Position numbers and translations under genes: made by a program. The notes under the pieces were generated by a model, which did no database searches, was not told the origin of the DNA, and saw only the letters and a program-made list of their open reading frames with translations. From positions 1 to 34,973 of the forward strand of contig JALHLO010000013.1 in NCBI GenBank assembly GCA_022844525.1: DNA of 34,973 nucleotides, given 5' to 3'. The DNA is from Ramlibacter sp. (GTDB taxonomy: Bacteria; Pseudomonadota; Gammaproteobacteria; Burkholderiales; Burkholderiaceae_C). This document shows positions 7,154 through 15,265 of the stretch, one piece after another. Within the stretch, counting starts at the first letter, position 1; each line of letters opens with the position of its first letter.

Positions 7154-7878
7154 GATGCCAGCGCCTGTTCCTGCAGCACGACCAGCTCGGCGATGCCCTT
7201 CTCGGCCAGCCGCAGCAGTTCGTCCATCTCCTTACGCGTGAAGGCCGCGCCCTCGGCCGTGCCCTGCACTTCCACGTAGTGGCCGGCGCCGGTCATCACC
7301 ACGTTCATGTCGGTGTCGCAGGCGACGTCCTCGACGTATTCCAGGTCCAGCAGTTCGGTGCCCTCGACGATGCCCACGGACACGGCGGCCACGTGGCCGA
7401 TCACGGGCGACGCCGCCAGCTTGCCGTCGCGCACCAGCTTGCGCACCGCATCCTGCGCGGCGACGAAGGCGCCGGTGATGGCGGCGGTGCGCGTGCCGCC
7501 GTCGGCCTGCAGCACGTCGCAGTCCAGCGTGATGGTGCGCTCGCCCAGCTTCTTCAGGTCGAACACGGCGCGCAGCGAGCGGCCGATCAGGCGCTGGATC
7601 TCCTGCGTGCGGCCGCTCTGCTTGCCGCGCGCGGCCTCGCGGTCGCCGCGCGTGTGCGTGGCGCGCGGCAGCATGCCGTATTCGGCGGTGACCCAGCCTT
7701 CGCCGCTGCCGCGCTTGTGCGGCGGCACCTTCTCCTCGACCGAGGCGGTGCACAGCACGCGGGTGTCGCCGAACTCGATCAGCACCGAGCCCTCGGCGTG
7801 GATGGTGAAGTTGCGCGTGATGCGCACGGGACGCAGCTGGTCGGCGGCGCGGCCGCGGGGACGGGAATAGGTCGACAT
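7150..7878 (-). CDS. rph: Ribonuclease PH
   Basis: RNase PH is a phosphate-dependent 3'-5' exoribonuclease that trims tRNA and other RNA 3' ends. The 242-residue protein is full length: it starts [20 protein letters not shown] and contains [33 protein letters not shown] and [19 protein letters not shown], all family signatures. It has no Shine-Dalgarno. Instead TATGAT lies exactly 6 nt before the ATG, which suggests a leaderless transcript from a second promoter inside the kinase operon. The gap to the PP2C stop is 43 nt. Confidence 0.97.
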   Translation of the reverse strand: MSTYSRPRGRAADQLRPVRITRNFTIHAEGSVLIEFGDTRVLCTASVEEKVPPHKRGSGEGWVTAEYGMLPRATHTRGDREAARGKQSGRTQEIQRLIGRSLRAVFDLKKLGERTITLDCDVLQADGGTRTAAITGAFVAAQDAVRKLVRDGKLAASPVIGHVAAVSVGIVEGTELLDLEYVEDVACDTDMNVVMTGAGHYVEVQGTAEGAAFTRKEMDELLRLAEKGIAELVVLQEQALAS

Positions 7879-7884
7879 CCGCGG

Positions 7885-7890
7885 ATCATA
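7885..7890 (-). promoter_or_regulatory. Candidate -10 box, 6 nt before the rph ATG
   Basis: On the minus strand the sequence reads TATGAT, six bases, then ATG. Transcription starting 6-7 nt after the -10 would begin at or next to the start codon. This matches the spacing before spoT, nadK, the MFS gene and the 30806 gene. Confidence 0.4.
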
Positions 7891-7921
7891 GGCAAGCCGC
7901 GAAGGGCCCGCCCGCGAAAGG

Positions 7922-8824
7922 TCAGGCCTTCTTGGCGGCGGACCTGCGGATCGCCTCGTTGATCTCCGCGATCGAGCGTTCGATCGCCGCGTCGTCGAGG
8001 TCGTCCACCAGCGTGTCGAGCACGCCGGCCTGGATGGTCGAGGCGAACACGCCGTCGGAGATGCTGTCGGTGGAAATGCCGCGGGTGGACTCGAAGCTGT
8101 CCGGCGTTTCCCACTCCATGGCGATCACCGTGACGTTGTCCGAGTGCTCGCCGCCGTTGCGCAGCGCGCCTTCCACCAGGTCGGGAACGGCTTCGGCGAC
8201 CGGCTTGGTGGCCAGTTCGCGCACGATGTCCTCGTCGCCCAGGCTGCCCCACAGGCCGTCGGAGCACAGCAGGATCTTGTCGCCCTGCTGCAGCTGGACC
8301 GGGCCGGTGACGTCGAACACCGGCTTGGTGGGCGACCCCAGGCAGGTGAACAGGATGTTGCGGTTGATGCGGTCCATGCGGATCACGCCCGCGTTCTGCT
8401 GTTCCAGGTACGAATGGTCGCGCGTGCGCGTGAGCATCTCGCCGCCGCGCACGACGTACAGCCGCGAGTCGCCGCAGTGCACCCAGGTCGCGTGCGTGCC
8501 CTGGACGATGGCCGCCACCAGCGTGGTGCGCGGCGTGTCGAGCATGCCCTTTTCGCTGGCGTAGCGGATGATCTGGTGGTGCGCCGCCATCAGCGCGATC
8601 GACAGGAACTCGGTCACGTCCTTCACGACCGGCCGGGCTTCCTTCTGGTAGAGCGCGGAGATGGTCTGCAGCGCCAGCTGGGCGGCCACTTCGCCTTCCG
8701 GATGGCCGCCCATGCCGTCGGCGAGCAGGAACAGGCCGGACTCGCGGGTGTAGCAGTAGCCCATCCGGTCTTCGTTCTTCTCGCGACCGCCCTTGCGGCT
8801 GATCTGGAAGACGGAGAATTTCAC
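7922..8824 (-). CDS. PP2C-family serine/threonine protein phosphatase
   Basis: This is a metal-dependent phosphatase and the likely partner of the adjacent kinase. The 300-residue protein has PP2C motifs in order: [53 protein letters not shown] and SDNVTVI. The aspartates expected to bind Mn/Mg (DGMGG, SDG, DN) are all present. About 60 residues after the core (from roughly 240) are acidic and probably helical, without a known domain. It starts with GTG at 8824, overlapping the kinase stop as GTGA. This is a classic writer/eraser pair. It has no membrane segment and is probably cytoplasmic. Confidence 0.93.
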   Translation of the reverse strand: MKFSVFQISRKGGREKNEDRMGYCYTRESGLFLLADGMGGHPEGEVAAQLALQTISALYQKEARPVVKDVTEFLSIALMAAHHQIIRYASEKGMLDTPRTTLVAAIVQGTHATWVHCGDSRLYVVRGGEMLTRTRDHSYLEQQNAGVIRMDRINRNILFTCLGSPTKPVFDVTGPVQLQQGDKILLCSDGLWGSLGDEDIVRELATKPVAEAVPDLVEGALRNGGEHSDNVTVIAMEWETPDSFESTRGISTDSISDGVFASTIQAGVLDTLVDDLDDAAIERSIAEINEAIRRSAAKKA

Positions 8825-9825
8825 TTGGCCTTGGCTCCGAAGCCCGTCTTCTTCATGCTCTTCTTGGTGTCGCTCACCATGTTGTCGAACTGGAGGCGCA
8901 TCTTCTCACCGACGGAGAGCTTGGTGTAGCGCCGCTCCCCCTCGCGGCTGAGTTCCTTCTGCAGCGCGAACACCGACTGCGGGCGGGACAGCGGATCGAG
9001 CGACATGCACCATTCGACCACCTCGATCAGGTTGTCGGAGTAGACGCCGCGCAGGCGGGACAGGGCGAGCGACAGGCGGTCCTTCTCCAGTCGCTGCGGC
9101 GCATCGTTCGGGGGATAACCCTGCATGCACGCGTAGATGCAGGCGCCGATGGCGTAGATGTCCGTCCAGGGGCCCATGGAGGAGTCCCGGCGGTACATCT
9201 CCGGCGCCGCGAAACCCGGCGTGTACATGGGGCGGATGAAATTCCCTTCCTTGGACAGCACTTCGCGCGCCGCGCCGAAATCGATCATCACGGCGCGGTT
9301 GTCGTCCGTTATGAAGATGTTGGCAGGCTTGATGTCCAGGTGCAACATCTTGTGCTGGTGCACGATGCGCAGCCCGCGCAGGATCTCGTCGAACAGCGAC
9401 CGGATGGTCGATTCGCGGAACACCTTCTGCTTCTTCAGCTCGCGCGCGGTGATGATGAAGTCCTGCAGGGTCGCGCCCTCCAGGTAGTTCATCACCATGT
9501 AGACGGTCTCGTTCTCGCGGAAGAAGTTCAGCACGCTCACCACCGAGCTGTGCGAGATCTGCGCGAGCGAACGGCCCTCCTCGAAGAAGCTTTTCAGGCC
9601 CAGTCGGTAGAGGGACAGCTTCTCGGGCGCCACCTGCGGCAGCAACTCCCCCGGGGGGCGCGTGGCGAGCGAGGACGGCAGGTATTCCTTGATCGCGACC
9701 TGCTGGCCTTCGTTGTCGACGGCCAGGTAGACGACGCCAAAGCCACCGGAGGACAGCTTGCGCACCACACGGTAGCCTCCGATCACGGTATCCGGCGGTA
9801 AGGGTGCCGGTTTGAGCTTTGACAT
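8821..9825 (-). CDS. Serine/threonine protein kinase (Hanks type, soluble)
   Basis: A 334-residue kinase starting MSKLKPAPLPPDTVIGGY. It has the P-loop SSGGFGVVY, the ATP lysine K46 in VAIKEY, the catalytic loop LHLDIKPANI, the metal motif MIDFGAA and the APE-equivalent FAAPEM. The usual HRD arginine is leucine (HLD), so it may not need activation-loop phosphorylation in the standard way. There is no transmembrane or PASTA region; the kinase domain fills about residues 15-290 and a basic tail follows. ATG at 9825 is chosen because the family N-terminus follows directly; the track's 630-residue version is an artefact. It heads the minus-strand cluster with PP2C, rph, rdgB and hemW, and is divergent from yicC. 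Confidence 0.93.
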   Translation of the reverse strand: MSKLKPAPLPPDTVIGGYRVVRKLSSGGFGVVYLAVDNEGQQVAIKEYLPSSLATRPPGELLPQVAPEKLSLYRLGLKSFFEEGRSLAQISHSSVVSVLNFFRENETVYMVMNYLEGATLQDFIITARELKKQKVFRESTIRSLFDEILRGLRIVHQHKMLHLDIKPANIFITDDNRAVMIDFGAAREVLSKEGNFIRPMYTPGFAAPEMYRRDSSMGPWTDIYAIGACIYACMQGYPPNDAPQRLEKDRLSLALSRLRGVYSDNLIEVVEWCMSLDPLSRPQSVFALQKELSREGERRYTKLSVGEKMRLQFDNMVSDTKKSMKKTGFGAKAK

Positions 9826-9840
9826 AATTTGAAGATTGTG

Positions 9841-9858
9841 GGGGCGCTGGCGCGCCCC
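9841..9858. promoter_or_regulatory. Palindrome in the kinase/yicC divergent interval
   Basis: GGGGCGC and GCGCCCC form 7-bp perfect arms with a 4-nt loop, between the two divergent start codons (9825 and 9907). It could be an operator shared by both genes or a 5' UTR hairpin. There is no further evidence. Confidence 0.3.
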
Positions 9859-9906
9859 TGCGATTACCGCATTCCCCTCAACGACTTCTTCAAAAGACCC
9901 CTCTGC

Positions 9907-10827
9907 ATGCCAGTTTACAGTATGACCGGTTACGCCTCGGCACAAACGAGCCCGGGGACCGCGCCGGCCGGTCACGATGGCAGCAAGCCCGCAACAGCGA
10001 TGCGGCTTGGACTGGAGATCCGGTCGGTCAACAGCCGCTTCCTGGACCTGTCCTTCCGCCTCGGCGAGGAACTGCGCGCCCATGAACCGGCCCTGCGCGA
10101 GCTGATCGCCGGGCGCATCAAGCGCGGCAAGGTCGAAGTGCGCGCCGGGGTGGAGGGGGCCGCCGCGGAGATCGCGCGCGAGCCGTCCATGGGCACCCTG
10201 CAGCGGCTGGCCGCCCTGCAGGACACCGTCAAGACCTGGATGCCCACCGCCGCGGCCCTGTCGGTCGCCGAGATCCTGCGCCTGTCCGCGTCCGAGGGCG
10301 ACACCTCGGTGGACTGGGGCGAGAGCCTGCAGCAGCTGGCCGCCAGGACCCTGGAGGACCTGGTCGCCGCCCGCGAGCGCGAAGGCGCGCGGCTGGCCAC
10401 CATGTTGATCGGCCACCTGGAGCAGTTGCGCACCCTGGCGGCCCAGGCCAGGCCGCTGGTGCCGCAGCTGGTGGAGCAGCAGCGCCAGAAGTTCCTGGAG
10501 CGCTGGAAGGACGCGATGGCGCTGGGCGAAGGCACCGCCACGCCGGAAGCCGCGCAGGACCGCGCGCTGAGCGAAGCCACGGCGTTCGCGATCCGGATCG
10601 ACGTGGCCGAGGAACTGACCCGGCTGGCCGCCCACGTGGACGAGATCGAGCGCCTGATCAGGAAGGGCGGCGAGATCGGCAAGCGGCTCGATTTCCTGAT
10701 CCAGGAGCTGCACCGGGAGGCCAACACCCTGGGCTCGAAGTCCGCGGCGCTGGAGCTGACCAAGATCTCGGTGGACATGAAGGTCCTCATCGAGCAGATG
10801 CGCGAACAGGTCCAGAACATCGAGTAG
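9907..10827 (+). CDS. yicC: YicC-family endoribonuclease
   Basis: This is the conserved YicC protein, 306 residues. In E. coli YicC is an endoribonuclease acting on small RNAs. The N-terminal domain starts [13 protein letters not shown]. The typical segment [21 protein letters not shown] follows, and the protein ends with the DUF1732 domain ([20 protein letters not shown] and [15 protein letters not shown]). ATG 9907 is chosen from the conserved SMTGYA motif; the track start at 9829 adds residues not expected in the family. It stands next to gmk, rpoZ and spoT, as in many proteobacteria. Its ribosome-binding site is weak. Confidence 0.93.
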   Translation: MPVYSMTGYASAQTSPGTAPAGHDGSKPATAMRLGLEIRSVNSRFLDLSFRLGEELRAHEPALRELIAGRIKRGKVEVRAGVEGAAAEIAREPSMGTLQRLAALQDTVKTWMPTAAALSVAEILRLSASEGDTSVDWGESLQQLAARTLEDLVAAREREGARLATMLIGHLEQLRTLAAQARPLVPQLVEQQRQKFLERWKDAMALGEGTATPEAAQDRALSEATAFAIRIDVAEELTRLAAHVDEIERLIRKGGEIGKRLDFLIQELHREANTLGSKSAALELTKISVDMKVLIEQMREQVQNIE

Positions 10828-10839
10828 CGCACGGCCTCT

Positions 10840-10845
10840 TACAAT
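10840..10845 (+). promoter_or_regulatory. Candidate -10 box, 5 nt before the gmk ATG
   Basis: TACAAT is followed by five bases and then the gmk ATG, with no Shine-Dalgarno between. A transcript starting at the normal distance would be leaderless. I see no convincing -35 hexamer. Confidence 0.45.
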
Positions 10846-10850
10846 CGCCC

Positions 10851-11468
10851 ATGGACTACCCCGGCAACCTCTTCGTCGTCGCAGCCCCTTCCGGCGCCGG
10901 CAAGTCCAGCCTGGTCAAGGCCTTGCTGGAGCTCGATTCGCACGTCCAGCCCTCCGTTTCGCACACCACCCGGCCGCCGCGCGGCCAGGAAAAGCACGGG
11001 CGCGAATACTTCTTCGTCTCCGAAGGCGAGTTCGACCAGATGGTGCTGGGCGACGCCTTCGTGGAATGGGCGCACGTGCACGGCCGGCGCTACGGCACCT
11101 CCAAGAAGATGATCGAGGACCGCATCGCCCACGGCTCCGACGTGATCCTGGAGATCGACTGGCAGGGCGCGCTGCAGATCAAGCGCATCTTCACCAACGC
11201 GATCCTGGTCTTCATCCTGCCCCCCAGCTGGGAGGAACTGCGCTCGCGGCTGGAACGCCGGGGCGAGGACTCCCCCGAAGTGATCGAAACCCGACTCGCC
11301 AACGCGGCCGCCGAACTGGCGCAGGCGAAAGAATTCGATTTCGTTATAATCAACGAGTTATTTGAGCGCGCGCTTTTCGACCTGAAAGCGATCGTGCACT
11401 CCCAGCGCCTGAAGTACGTGTCCCAGCGCCGGCTGCGCGCGGACACCTTCAAGGCCCTCGGCATCTGA
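10851..11468 (+). CDS. gmk: Guanylate kinase
   Basis: Gmk phosphorylates GMP to GDP. It is essential for GTP supply and links to (p)ppGpp metabolism through spoT nearby. The 205-residue protein has the P-loop [14 protein letters not shown] (K18), the GMP-binding stretch [20 protein letters not shown] and [11 protein letters not shown]. The length is normal. A -10-like TACAAT lies 5 nt before the ATG and there is no Shine-Dalgarno, so the mRNA may be leaderless. An AT-rich patch with TATAAT near its 3' end may be a promoter for rpoZ. Order: yicC-gmk-rpoZ-spoT. Confidence 0.97.
   Translation: MDYPGNLFVVAAPSGAGKSSLVKALLELDSHVQPSVSHTTRPPRGQEKHGREYFFVSEGEFDQMVLGDAFVEWAHVHGRRYGTSKKMIEDRIAHGSDVILEIDWQGALQIKRIFTNAILVFILPPSWEELRSRLERRGEDSPEVIETRLANAAAELAQAKEFDFVIINELFERALFDLKAIVHSQRLKYVSQRRLRADTFKALGI
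11345..11350 (+). promoter_or_regulatory. Candidate internal promoter (-10) in gmk, for rpoZ
   Basis: A perfect TATAAT lies in an unusually AT-rich patch of the gmk coding region, 144 nt before the rpoZ start. No good -35 is seen. It may give rpoZ its own transcription. Confidence 0.3.
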
Positions 11469-11493
11469 GACCCATTCCCGGAGAGATTCATCC

Positions 11494-11697
11494 ATGGCCC
11501 GTATCACCGTCGAAGACTGCCTTGCCAAGATCCCCAACCGCTTCCAGCTGGTGCTCGCCGCGACCTACCGCGCCCGCATGCTGAGCCAGGGCCACGCGCC
11601 CAAGATCGAGAGCAAGAACAAGCCGGGCGTGACCGCCCTGCGCGAGATCGCCGAAGGCAAGATCGGCCTGGAGATGCTGAAGAAGGTGCCGGGTTAA
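11494..11697 (+). CDS. rpoZ: RNA polymerase omega subunit
   Basis: Omega helps assemble RNA polymerase and forms part of one ppGpp-binding site in proteobacteria. The 67-residue protein starts [20 protein letters not shown], which is the family hallmark, followed by [14 protein letters not shown] and [14 protein letters not shown]. The length is typical. The ribosome-binding site CGGAGAG precedes the ATG. It is 25 nt downstream of gmk and followed by a strong terminator, which separates it from spoT. Confidence 0.97.
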   Translation: MARITVEDCLAKIPNRFQLVLAATYRARMLSQGHAPKIESKNKPGVTALREIAEGKIGLEMLKKVPG

Positions 11698-11715
11698 GCG
11701 AAGCGTTCGCCCGGC

Positions 11716-11735
11716 ATCCCCGCGCAGGCGGGGAT
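11716..11735. repeat. Small GC-rich hairpin between rpoZ and spoT
   Basis: ATCCCCGC and GCGGGGAT form 8-bp arms with a 4-nt loop, directly before the rpoZ terminator. It resembles the short CCCGC...GCGGG palindromes scattered in many betaproteobacterial genomes. It is unlike the GTAGGTCGTGGT family elsewhere in this window. Confidence 0.5.
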
Positions 11736-11740
11736 CCAAG

Positions 11741-11766
11741 AAAAGCACCGCCCCGCGGTGCTTTTT
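11741..11766 (+). terminator. Rho-independent terminator after rpoZ
   Basis: AAAAGCACCGC pairs perfectly with GCGGTGCTTTT around a CCC loop, and the stem ends in a run of five T. It should stop transcription of the gmk-rpoZ unit before spoT. The A/T-symmetrical stem could also work on the other strand. Confidence 0.85.
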
Positions 11767-11799
11767 CATTTCCGTTTCCCTCTGCCGTAGCCCGCGCGC

Positions 11800-11805
11800 T
11801 ACATT
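11800..11805 (+). promoter_or_regulatory. Candidate -10 box, 6 nt before the spoT ATG
   Basis: TACATT is followed by six bases and then the spoT ATG. With the rpoZ terminator just upstream, spoT needs its own promoter, and this is the best candidate. A leaderless transcript is implied, although AGGG in the 6-nt spacer could in principle be a very short ribosome-binding site. Confidence 0.45.
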
Positions 11806-11811
11806 AGGGCC

Positions 11812-14076
11812 ATGAGCGCGGTGCTCCCACCGGTTTCGGGCAGCGGCAAGCGGCCCAGCAGCCCCATCCTCCCCTCCCCCGCCGCGGCCAATGCCGCAGC
11901 GGCGAGCTTTGCCGCGCTGACCGCCCGCCTGGACTACCTGGACCCGGGCGAAGTGGACCTGGTCCGCAAGGCCTACCGGTTCGCCGACGAGTCGCACCTG
12001 GGGCAGATGCGCGCCAGCGGCGAGCCCTACATCACCCACCCGATCGCCGTCGCCGCGCAATGCGCCGAGTGGAAGCTGGACGCCCAGGCCCTGATGGCCG
12101 CCCTGCTGCACGACGCCATCGAGGACTGCGGCGTCACCAAGCCGCAGCTGATCGAGCGCTTCGGCGCCCCCGTCGCCGAACTGGTCGACGGCCTCACCAA
12201 GCTGGACAAGCTGCAGTTCAACACGCGGGAAGAGAACCAGGCCGAGAGCTTCCGCAAGATGCTGCTGGCGATGGCGCGCGACGTGCGCGTGATCCTGGTG
12301 AAGCTGGCCGACCGCACGCACAACATGCGCACGCTGGAAGACGTGCCGCGCGAGAAGTGGCACCGCATCGCCAGCGAGACCCTGGACATCTACGCGCCGA
12401 TCGCGCACCGCCTGGGCCTGAACACCACCTACCGCGAGCTGCAGGAGCTGTCCTTCCGCTACCTCAAGCCCTGGCGCTACGCGGTGCTGTCCAAGGCGGT
12501 GTCGCGCGCGCGCAGCCGCCGCCGCGACCTGATCCAGAAGGTGCACCGCGACGTGGAGAACGCCTTCGACGCCGCCGCCATGAAGGTGCGCATCGCCGGG
12601 CGCGAGAAGACGCTGTTCTCCATCTACAAGAAGATGGACGAGAAGCACCTGAGCTTCGCCCAGGTGACCGACATCTACGGCTTCCGCATCATCGTGCCGA
12701 CGGTGACCGACTGCTATACGGCCATGGGCCTGCTGCACCAGCTGTACAAGCCGGTGCCGGGCAAGTTCAAGGACCACATCGCCATCCCCAAGATCAACGG
12801 CTACCAGTCGCTGCACACCACGCTGGTCGGGCCCTCGGGCGTGAACGTGGAATTCCAGCTGCGCACCGAAGCCATGCACCTGGTGGCCGAATCCGGCGTG
12901 GCGGCGCACTGGCTGTACAAGGCCAGCACCCCGCAGGAAGAGAACACCGAGCGGCTGGGCACCAAGTGGCTGCAGTCGCTGCTGGACATCCAGAACGAGA
13001 CGCGCGACGCCGCGGAGTTCTGGGACCACGTCAAGATCGACCTGTTCCCCGACGCGGTGTACGTGTTCACGCCCAAGAGCCAGATCCTGGCGCTGCCGCG
13101 CGGCGCCACGGTAGTGGACTTCGCCTACGCCATCCACTCCGACGTCGGCGACCACACGGTGGCGGCGCGCATCAACGGCGCGCAGGTGCCGCTGCGCACC
13201 GAGCTGAAGAACGGCGACGTGGTGGAAGTGGTGACCGCGCCCGTGTCCACGCCCAACCCGGCCTGGCTCGGCTTCGTGCGCACGGGCCGCGCGCGCTCCA
13301 AGATCCGCCATCACCTGAAGACGCTGGCGCAGGCGGAGTCGCAGCAGCTCGGGGAAAAGCTCCTGACCCAGGCGCTGCGCGCCGAGGGCATGGAGAAGCT
13401 GCCGCCGGACAACGACACCTATCACGCGCTGTGGGAAAAGCTGCTGCGCTTCACCGGCAACAAGAGCCGGCCCGAGCTGCTCACCGACCTGGGGCTGGGC
13501 AAGCGCATCGCCGGCATCGTGGCCAAGCGGCTGATGACGCTGCTGGCGGAGATGGGCGAGAAGCCCGATGCCGTGTTGCTCAGCCGCGAGCGCTTCACCG
13601 CGCACGAGAACGTCTCGCAAGGCGGCCTCACGCTGGACGGCAGCGAGAACGCCTCCGTGCAGTTCGCCAGCTGCTGCCGCCCGGTGCCGGGCGACCCCAT
13701 CCTGGGCTATCTCGGCCGCGGCGAGGGCCTGGTGGTGCACACCGCCGATTGCACGGTCGCCAAGCGCCTGCAGCACAAGGACGCCGAGCGCTTCATCGGC
13801 GTGGAATGGGCGGAGGAGCCGGTGCGCTCCTTCGAGACCGGCATCCTGGTGACCGTGGCCAACGGCAAGGGCGCGCTGGCGCGCGTGGCCGCCGCGCTGG
13901 CCACCGCCGAGGCGGACATCACGCACGTGGACATGGACGACGAGCGCGCGCAGGACGCCACGGACCTGCGCTTCGTGGTGGCGGTGCGGGACCGCACGCA
14001 CCTGGAGTCGGTGCTGCGCAACCTGAAACGCACGCCGAGCGTGATGAACGCGGTGCGGATCCGGCCGGGGGGCTGA
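11812..14076 (+). CDS. spoT: Bifunctional (p)ppGpp synthetase/hydrolase SpoT
   Basis: This is the RSH enzyme that makes and degrades the alarmone (p)ppGpp. The 754-residue protein has all four regions: an HD hydrolase domain (YITHPIAVA; LLHDAIED with H100/D101; KLADRTHNMRTL), a synthetase domain (TDIYGFRIIVPTVTDCY; INGYQSLHTT), a TGS domain from about residue 415 (DAVYVFTPKSQILALPRG) and a C-terminal ACT domain. The intact HD residues argue for active hydrolase, so SpoT/Rel rather than a hydrolase-dead RelA. The N-terminus carries about 30 low-complexity Pro/Ser/Ala residues. It follows rpoZ but is separated by a terminator. It converges with greB, with a large palindrome between. Confidence 0.96.
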   Translation: MSAVLPPVSGSGKRPSSPILPSPAAANAAAASFAALTARLDYLDPGEVDLVRKAYRFADESHLGQMRASGEPYITHPIAVAAQCAEWKLDAQALMAALLHDAIEDCGVTKPQLIERFGAPVAELVDGLTKLDKLQFNTREENQAESFRKMLLAMARDVRVILVKLADRTHNMRTLEDVPREKWHRIASETLDIYAPIAHRLGLNTTYRELQELSFRYLKPWRYAVLSKAVSRARSRRRDLIQKVHRDVENAFDAAAMKVRIAGREKTLFSIYKKMDEKHLSFAQVTDIYGFRIIVPTVTDCYTAMGLLHQLYKPVPGKFKDHIAIPKINGYQSLHTTLVGPSGVNVEFQLRTEAMHLVAESGVAAHWLYKASTPQEENTERLGTKWLQSLLDIQNETRDAAEFWDHVKIDLFPDAVYVFTPKSQILALPRGATVVDFAYAIHSDVGDHTVAARINGAQVPLRTELKNGDVVEVVTAPVSTPNPAWLGFVRTGRARSKIRHHLKTLAQAESQQLGEKLLTQALRAEGMEKLPPDNDTYHALWEKLLRFTGNKSRPELLTDLGLGKRIAGIVAKRLMTLLAEMGEKPDAVLLSRERFTAHENVSQGGLTLDGSENASVQFASCCRPVPGDPILGYLGRGEGLVVHTADCTVAKRLQHKDAERFIGVEWAEEPVRSFETGILVTVANGKGALARVAAALATAEADITHVDMDDERAQDATDLRFVVAVRDRTHLESVLRNLKRTPSVMNAVRIRPGG

Positions 14077-14079
14077 GGC

Positions 14080-14157
14080 GTCGCGGTTCGCCTGCGGGCT
14101 CACCGCGACCTACGACGCCCGATGTAGGTCGTGGTGAGCCCGCAGGCGAACCGCGAC
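14080..14157. repeat. Palindromic repeat, locus B (spoT/greB)
   Basis: Two 33-nt arms pair with a single mismatch (G opposite T, which would still pair as G-U in RNA) around a 12-nt loop. The loop-side core is GTAGGTCGTGG and the outer part contains GCCCGCAGGCGAACCGCGAC. It fills almost the whole gap between the convergent spoT and greB stop codons and could end transcription in both directions, although it has no T-run. Confidence 0.9.
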
Positions 14158-14159
14158 AC

Positions 14160-14726
14160 TCAGGGTGCCACCGGCGCCGGATACTCCACCTTCAGGATCT
14201 CCACTTCCTTCACCCCCAGCGGCGTCACCAGCTTCACCACGTCCCCTTCGCGCGCCTTCAGCAGCGCCCGCGCGATCGGCGAGACCCAGCTCACCTGCCC
14301 CTGGGCGCTGTCCGCCTCGTCGATGCCCAGGATGGTCACCGTGCGCTCCACGCCCGTGTCCACCTCGGCGTAGGTCACGGTGGCGCCGAAGAACACCTGG
14401 TCGTGCCCGTGGTGCAGCGAGGGGTCGGTCACCTCCGCGATCTCCAGGCGCTTGGTCAGGAAGCGGATGCGGCGGTCGATCTCGCGCAGCCGCTTCTTGC
14501 CGTACAGGTAGTCGCCGTTCTCCGACCGGTCGCCGTTGCTGGCGGCCCAGTGCACCACCTCCACCACCTTGGGCCGCTCGTCGTCGATCAACTGCAGCAG
14601 TTCGGCGCGCAGGCGCGCGTAGCCCTGCGGGGTGATGTAGTTCTTGCCACCGGGCGGCAGGGGCGGCAATGCGCCGCCGTCCTCGTCTTCCTCGGTGTCG
14701 GTCTCGCGCGTGAACGCCTTGCTCAT
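14160..14726 (-). CDS. greB: Transcription elongation factor GreB
   Basis: Gre factors enter the RNA polymerase secondary channel and stimulate cleavage of backtracked RNA. The 188-residue protein has the coiled coil with NGDRSENGDYLYGKKRLREI, typical of GreB rather than GreA, and a C-terminal FKBP-like domain (ISWVSP-type segment SWVSPIARALLKAREGD). An acidic and proline-rich N-terminal extension (TDTEEDEDGGALPPLPPGG) makes it longer than the E. coli protein. ATG 14726 has TATGCT 7 nt upstream and no Shine-Dalgarno. The stop immediately adjoins the locus B palindrome. Confidence 0.93.
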   Translation of the reverse strand: MSKAFTRETDTEEDEDGGALPPLPPGGKNYITPQGYARLRAELLQLIDDERPKVVEVVHWAASNGDRSENGDYLYGKKRLREIDRRIRFLTKRLEIAEVTDPSLHHGHDQVFFGATVTYAEVDTGVERTVTILGIDEADSAQGQVSWVSPIARALLKAREGDVVKLVTPLGVKEVEILKVEYPAPVAP

Positions 14727-14733
14727 GCGGCCA

Positions 14734-14739
14734 AGCATA
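14734..14739 (-). promoter_or_regulatory. Candidate -10 box, 7 nt before the greB ATG
   Basis: The minus strand reads TATGCT, seven bases, then the greB ATG. This is another case of the close -10/start spacing described for gmk, spoT and rph. Confidence 0.35.
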
Positions 14740-14851
14740 CCCAGTGCGGCGGCCGCGCGACAGCGCCGGCGTCCTACAGCGGGAAGGGCCGCCGGCCGGT
14801 GCGGCAGAGCCGCCCTGGCGCCGCACCATGCGGCCATCGAGGAGCCGCGTG

Positions 14852-15154
14852 ATGACCATCGAACTTGCCGCCCCGCCCGCCATCAACCCCACCGCCGAGG
14901 AGGCCTACTGGCGCGAGGCCTTCCGCAGCGAGCCCTACTACCGCAGCGACCTCACCTACGAGGACTACGGGCCGGCCTACCGCGTGGGCTACACCGGCCC
15001 GGTGCGCCGCAACGGCGAGTTCGAACAGCTCGAAGGCGAACTGAAGAGCGACTTCGAAAGCGTGCGCGGCAAGTCCCGCCTGCGCTGGGAGGAAGCCCGC
15101 GAGGCCACGCGGGCGGCGTGGAAGCGCGTGACGCACAGCGAACCTGGGCACTGA
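14852..15154 (+). CDS. Conserved hypothetical protein with a Tyr-rich stress-protein-like domain
   Basis: A 100-residue soluble protein starting MTIELAAPPAINPTAEEAYW. The segment YYRSDLTYEDYGPAYRVGYT and the following GELKSDFESVRGKSRLRWEE resemble a domain I recall from small uncharacterised proteobacterial proteins, often near stress genes; this likeness is from memory, not from a search. It has no signal peptide or cysteine. ATG 14852 is chosen because GAGGAG lies 7 nt upstream; the track start at 14744 and the ATG at 14828 have no such site. Function is unknown. Confidence 0.75.
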   Translation: MTIELAAPPAINPTAEEAYWREAFRSEPYYRSDLTYEDYGPAYRVGYTGPVRRNGEFEQLEGELKSDFESVRGKSRLRWEEAREATRAAWKRVTHSEPGH

Positions 15155-15179
15155 GTCACAGCTTTGCGCGGGATTTTCC

Positions 15180-15193
15180 CCTGCGATCGCAGG
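15180..15193. promoter_or_regulatory. Perfect 14-bp palindrome before the 15266 gene
   Basis: CCTGCGATCGCAGG is fully self-complementary. It lies about 22 nt upstream of a TAGAAT -10 candidate (15216-15221), over the expected -35 region. An operator for a dimeric regulator is possible. Confidence 0.35.
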
Positions 15194-15265
15194 AGGCAGG
15201 CGTAAACGGGGTCCCTAGAATGGTCAGCACGCAGCTTCGACCGCGGCTCGCGCCCGGGCCATCGC

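Noticed and set aside
8821-10713. 630-residue reading of the kinase
   Set aside because: The extra 296 N-terminal residues are antisense to yicC. The real kinase starts at 9825.
11488-14103. 871-residue minus-strand ORF opposite spoT, and the 930-residue plus-strand ORF 12060-14852
   Set aside because: Very long open frames arise here from high-GC codon bias. Their products are His/Gln/Arg/Val-rich without domains, while spoT has all its domains in the other frame.
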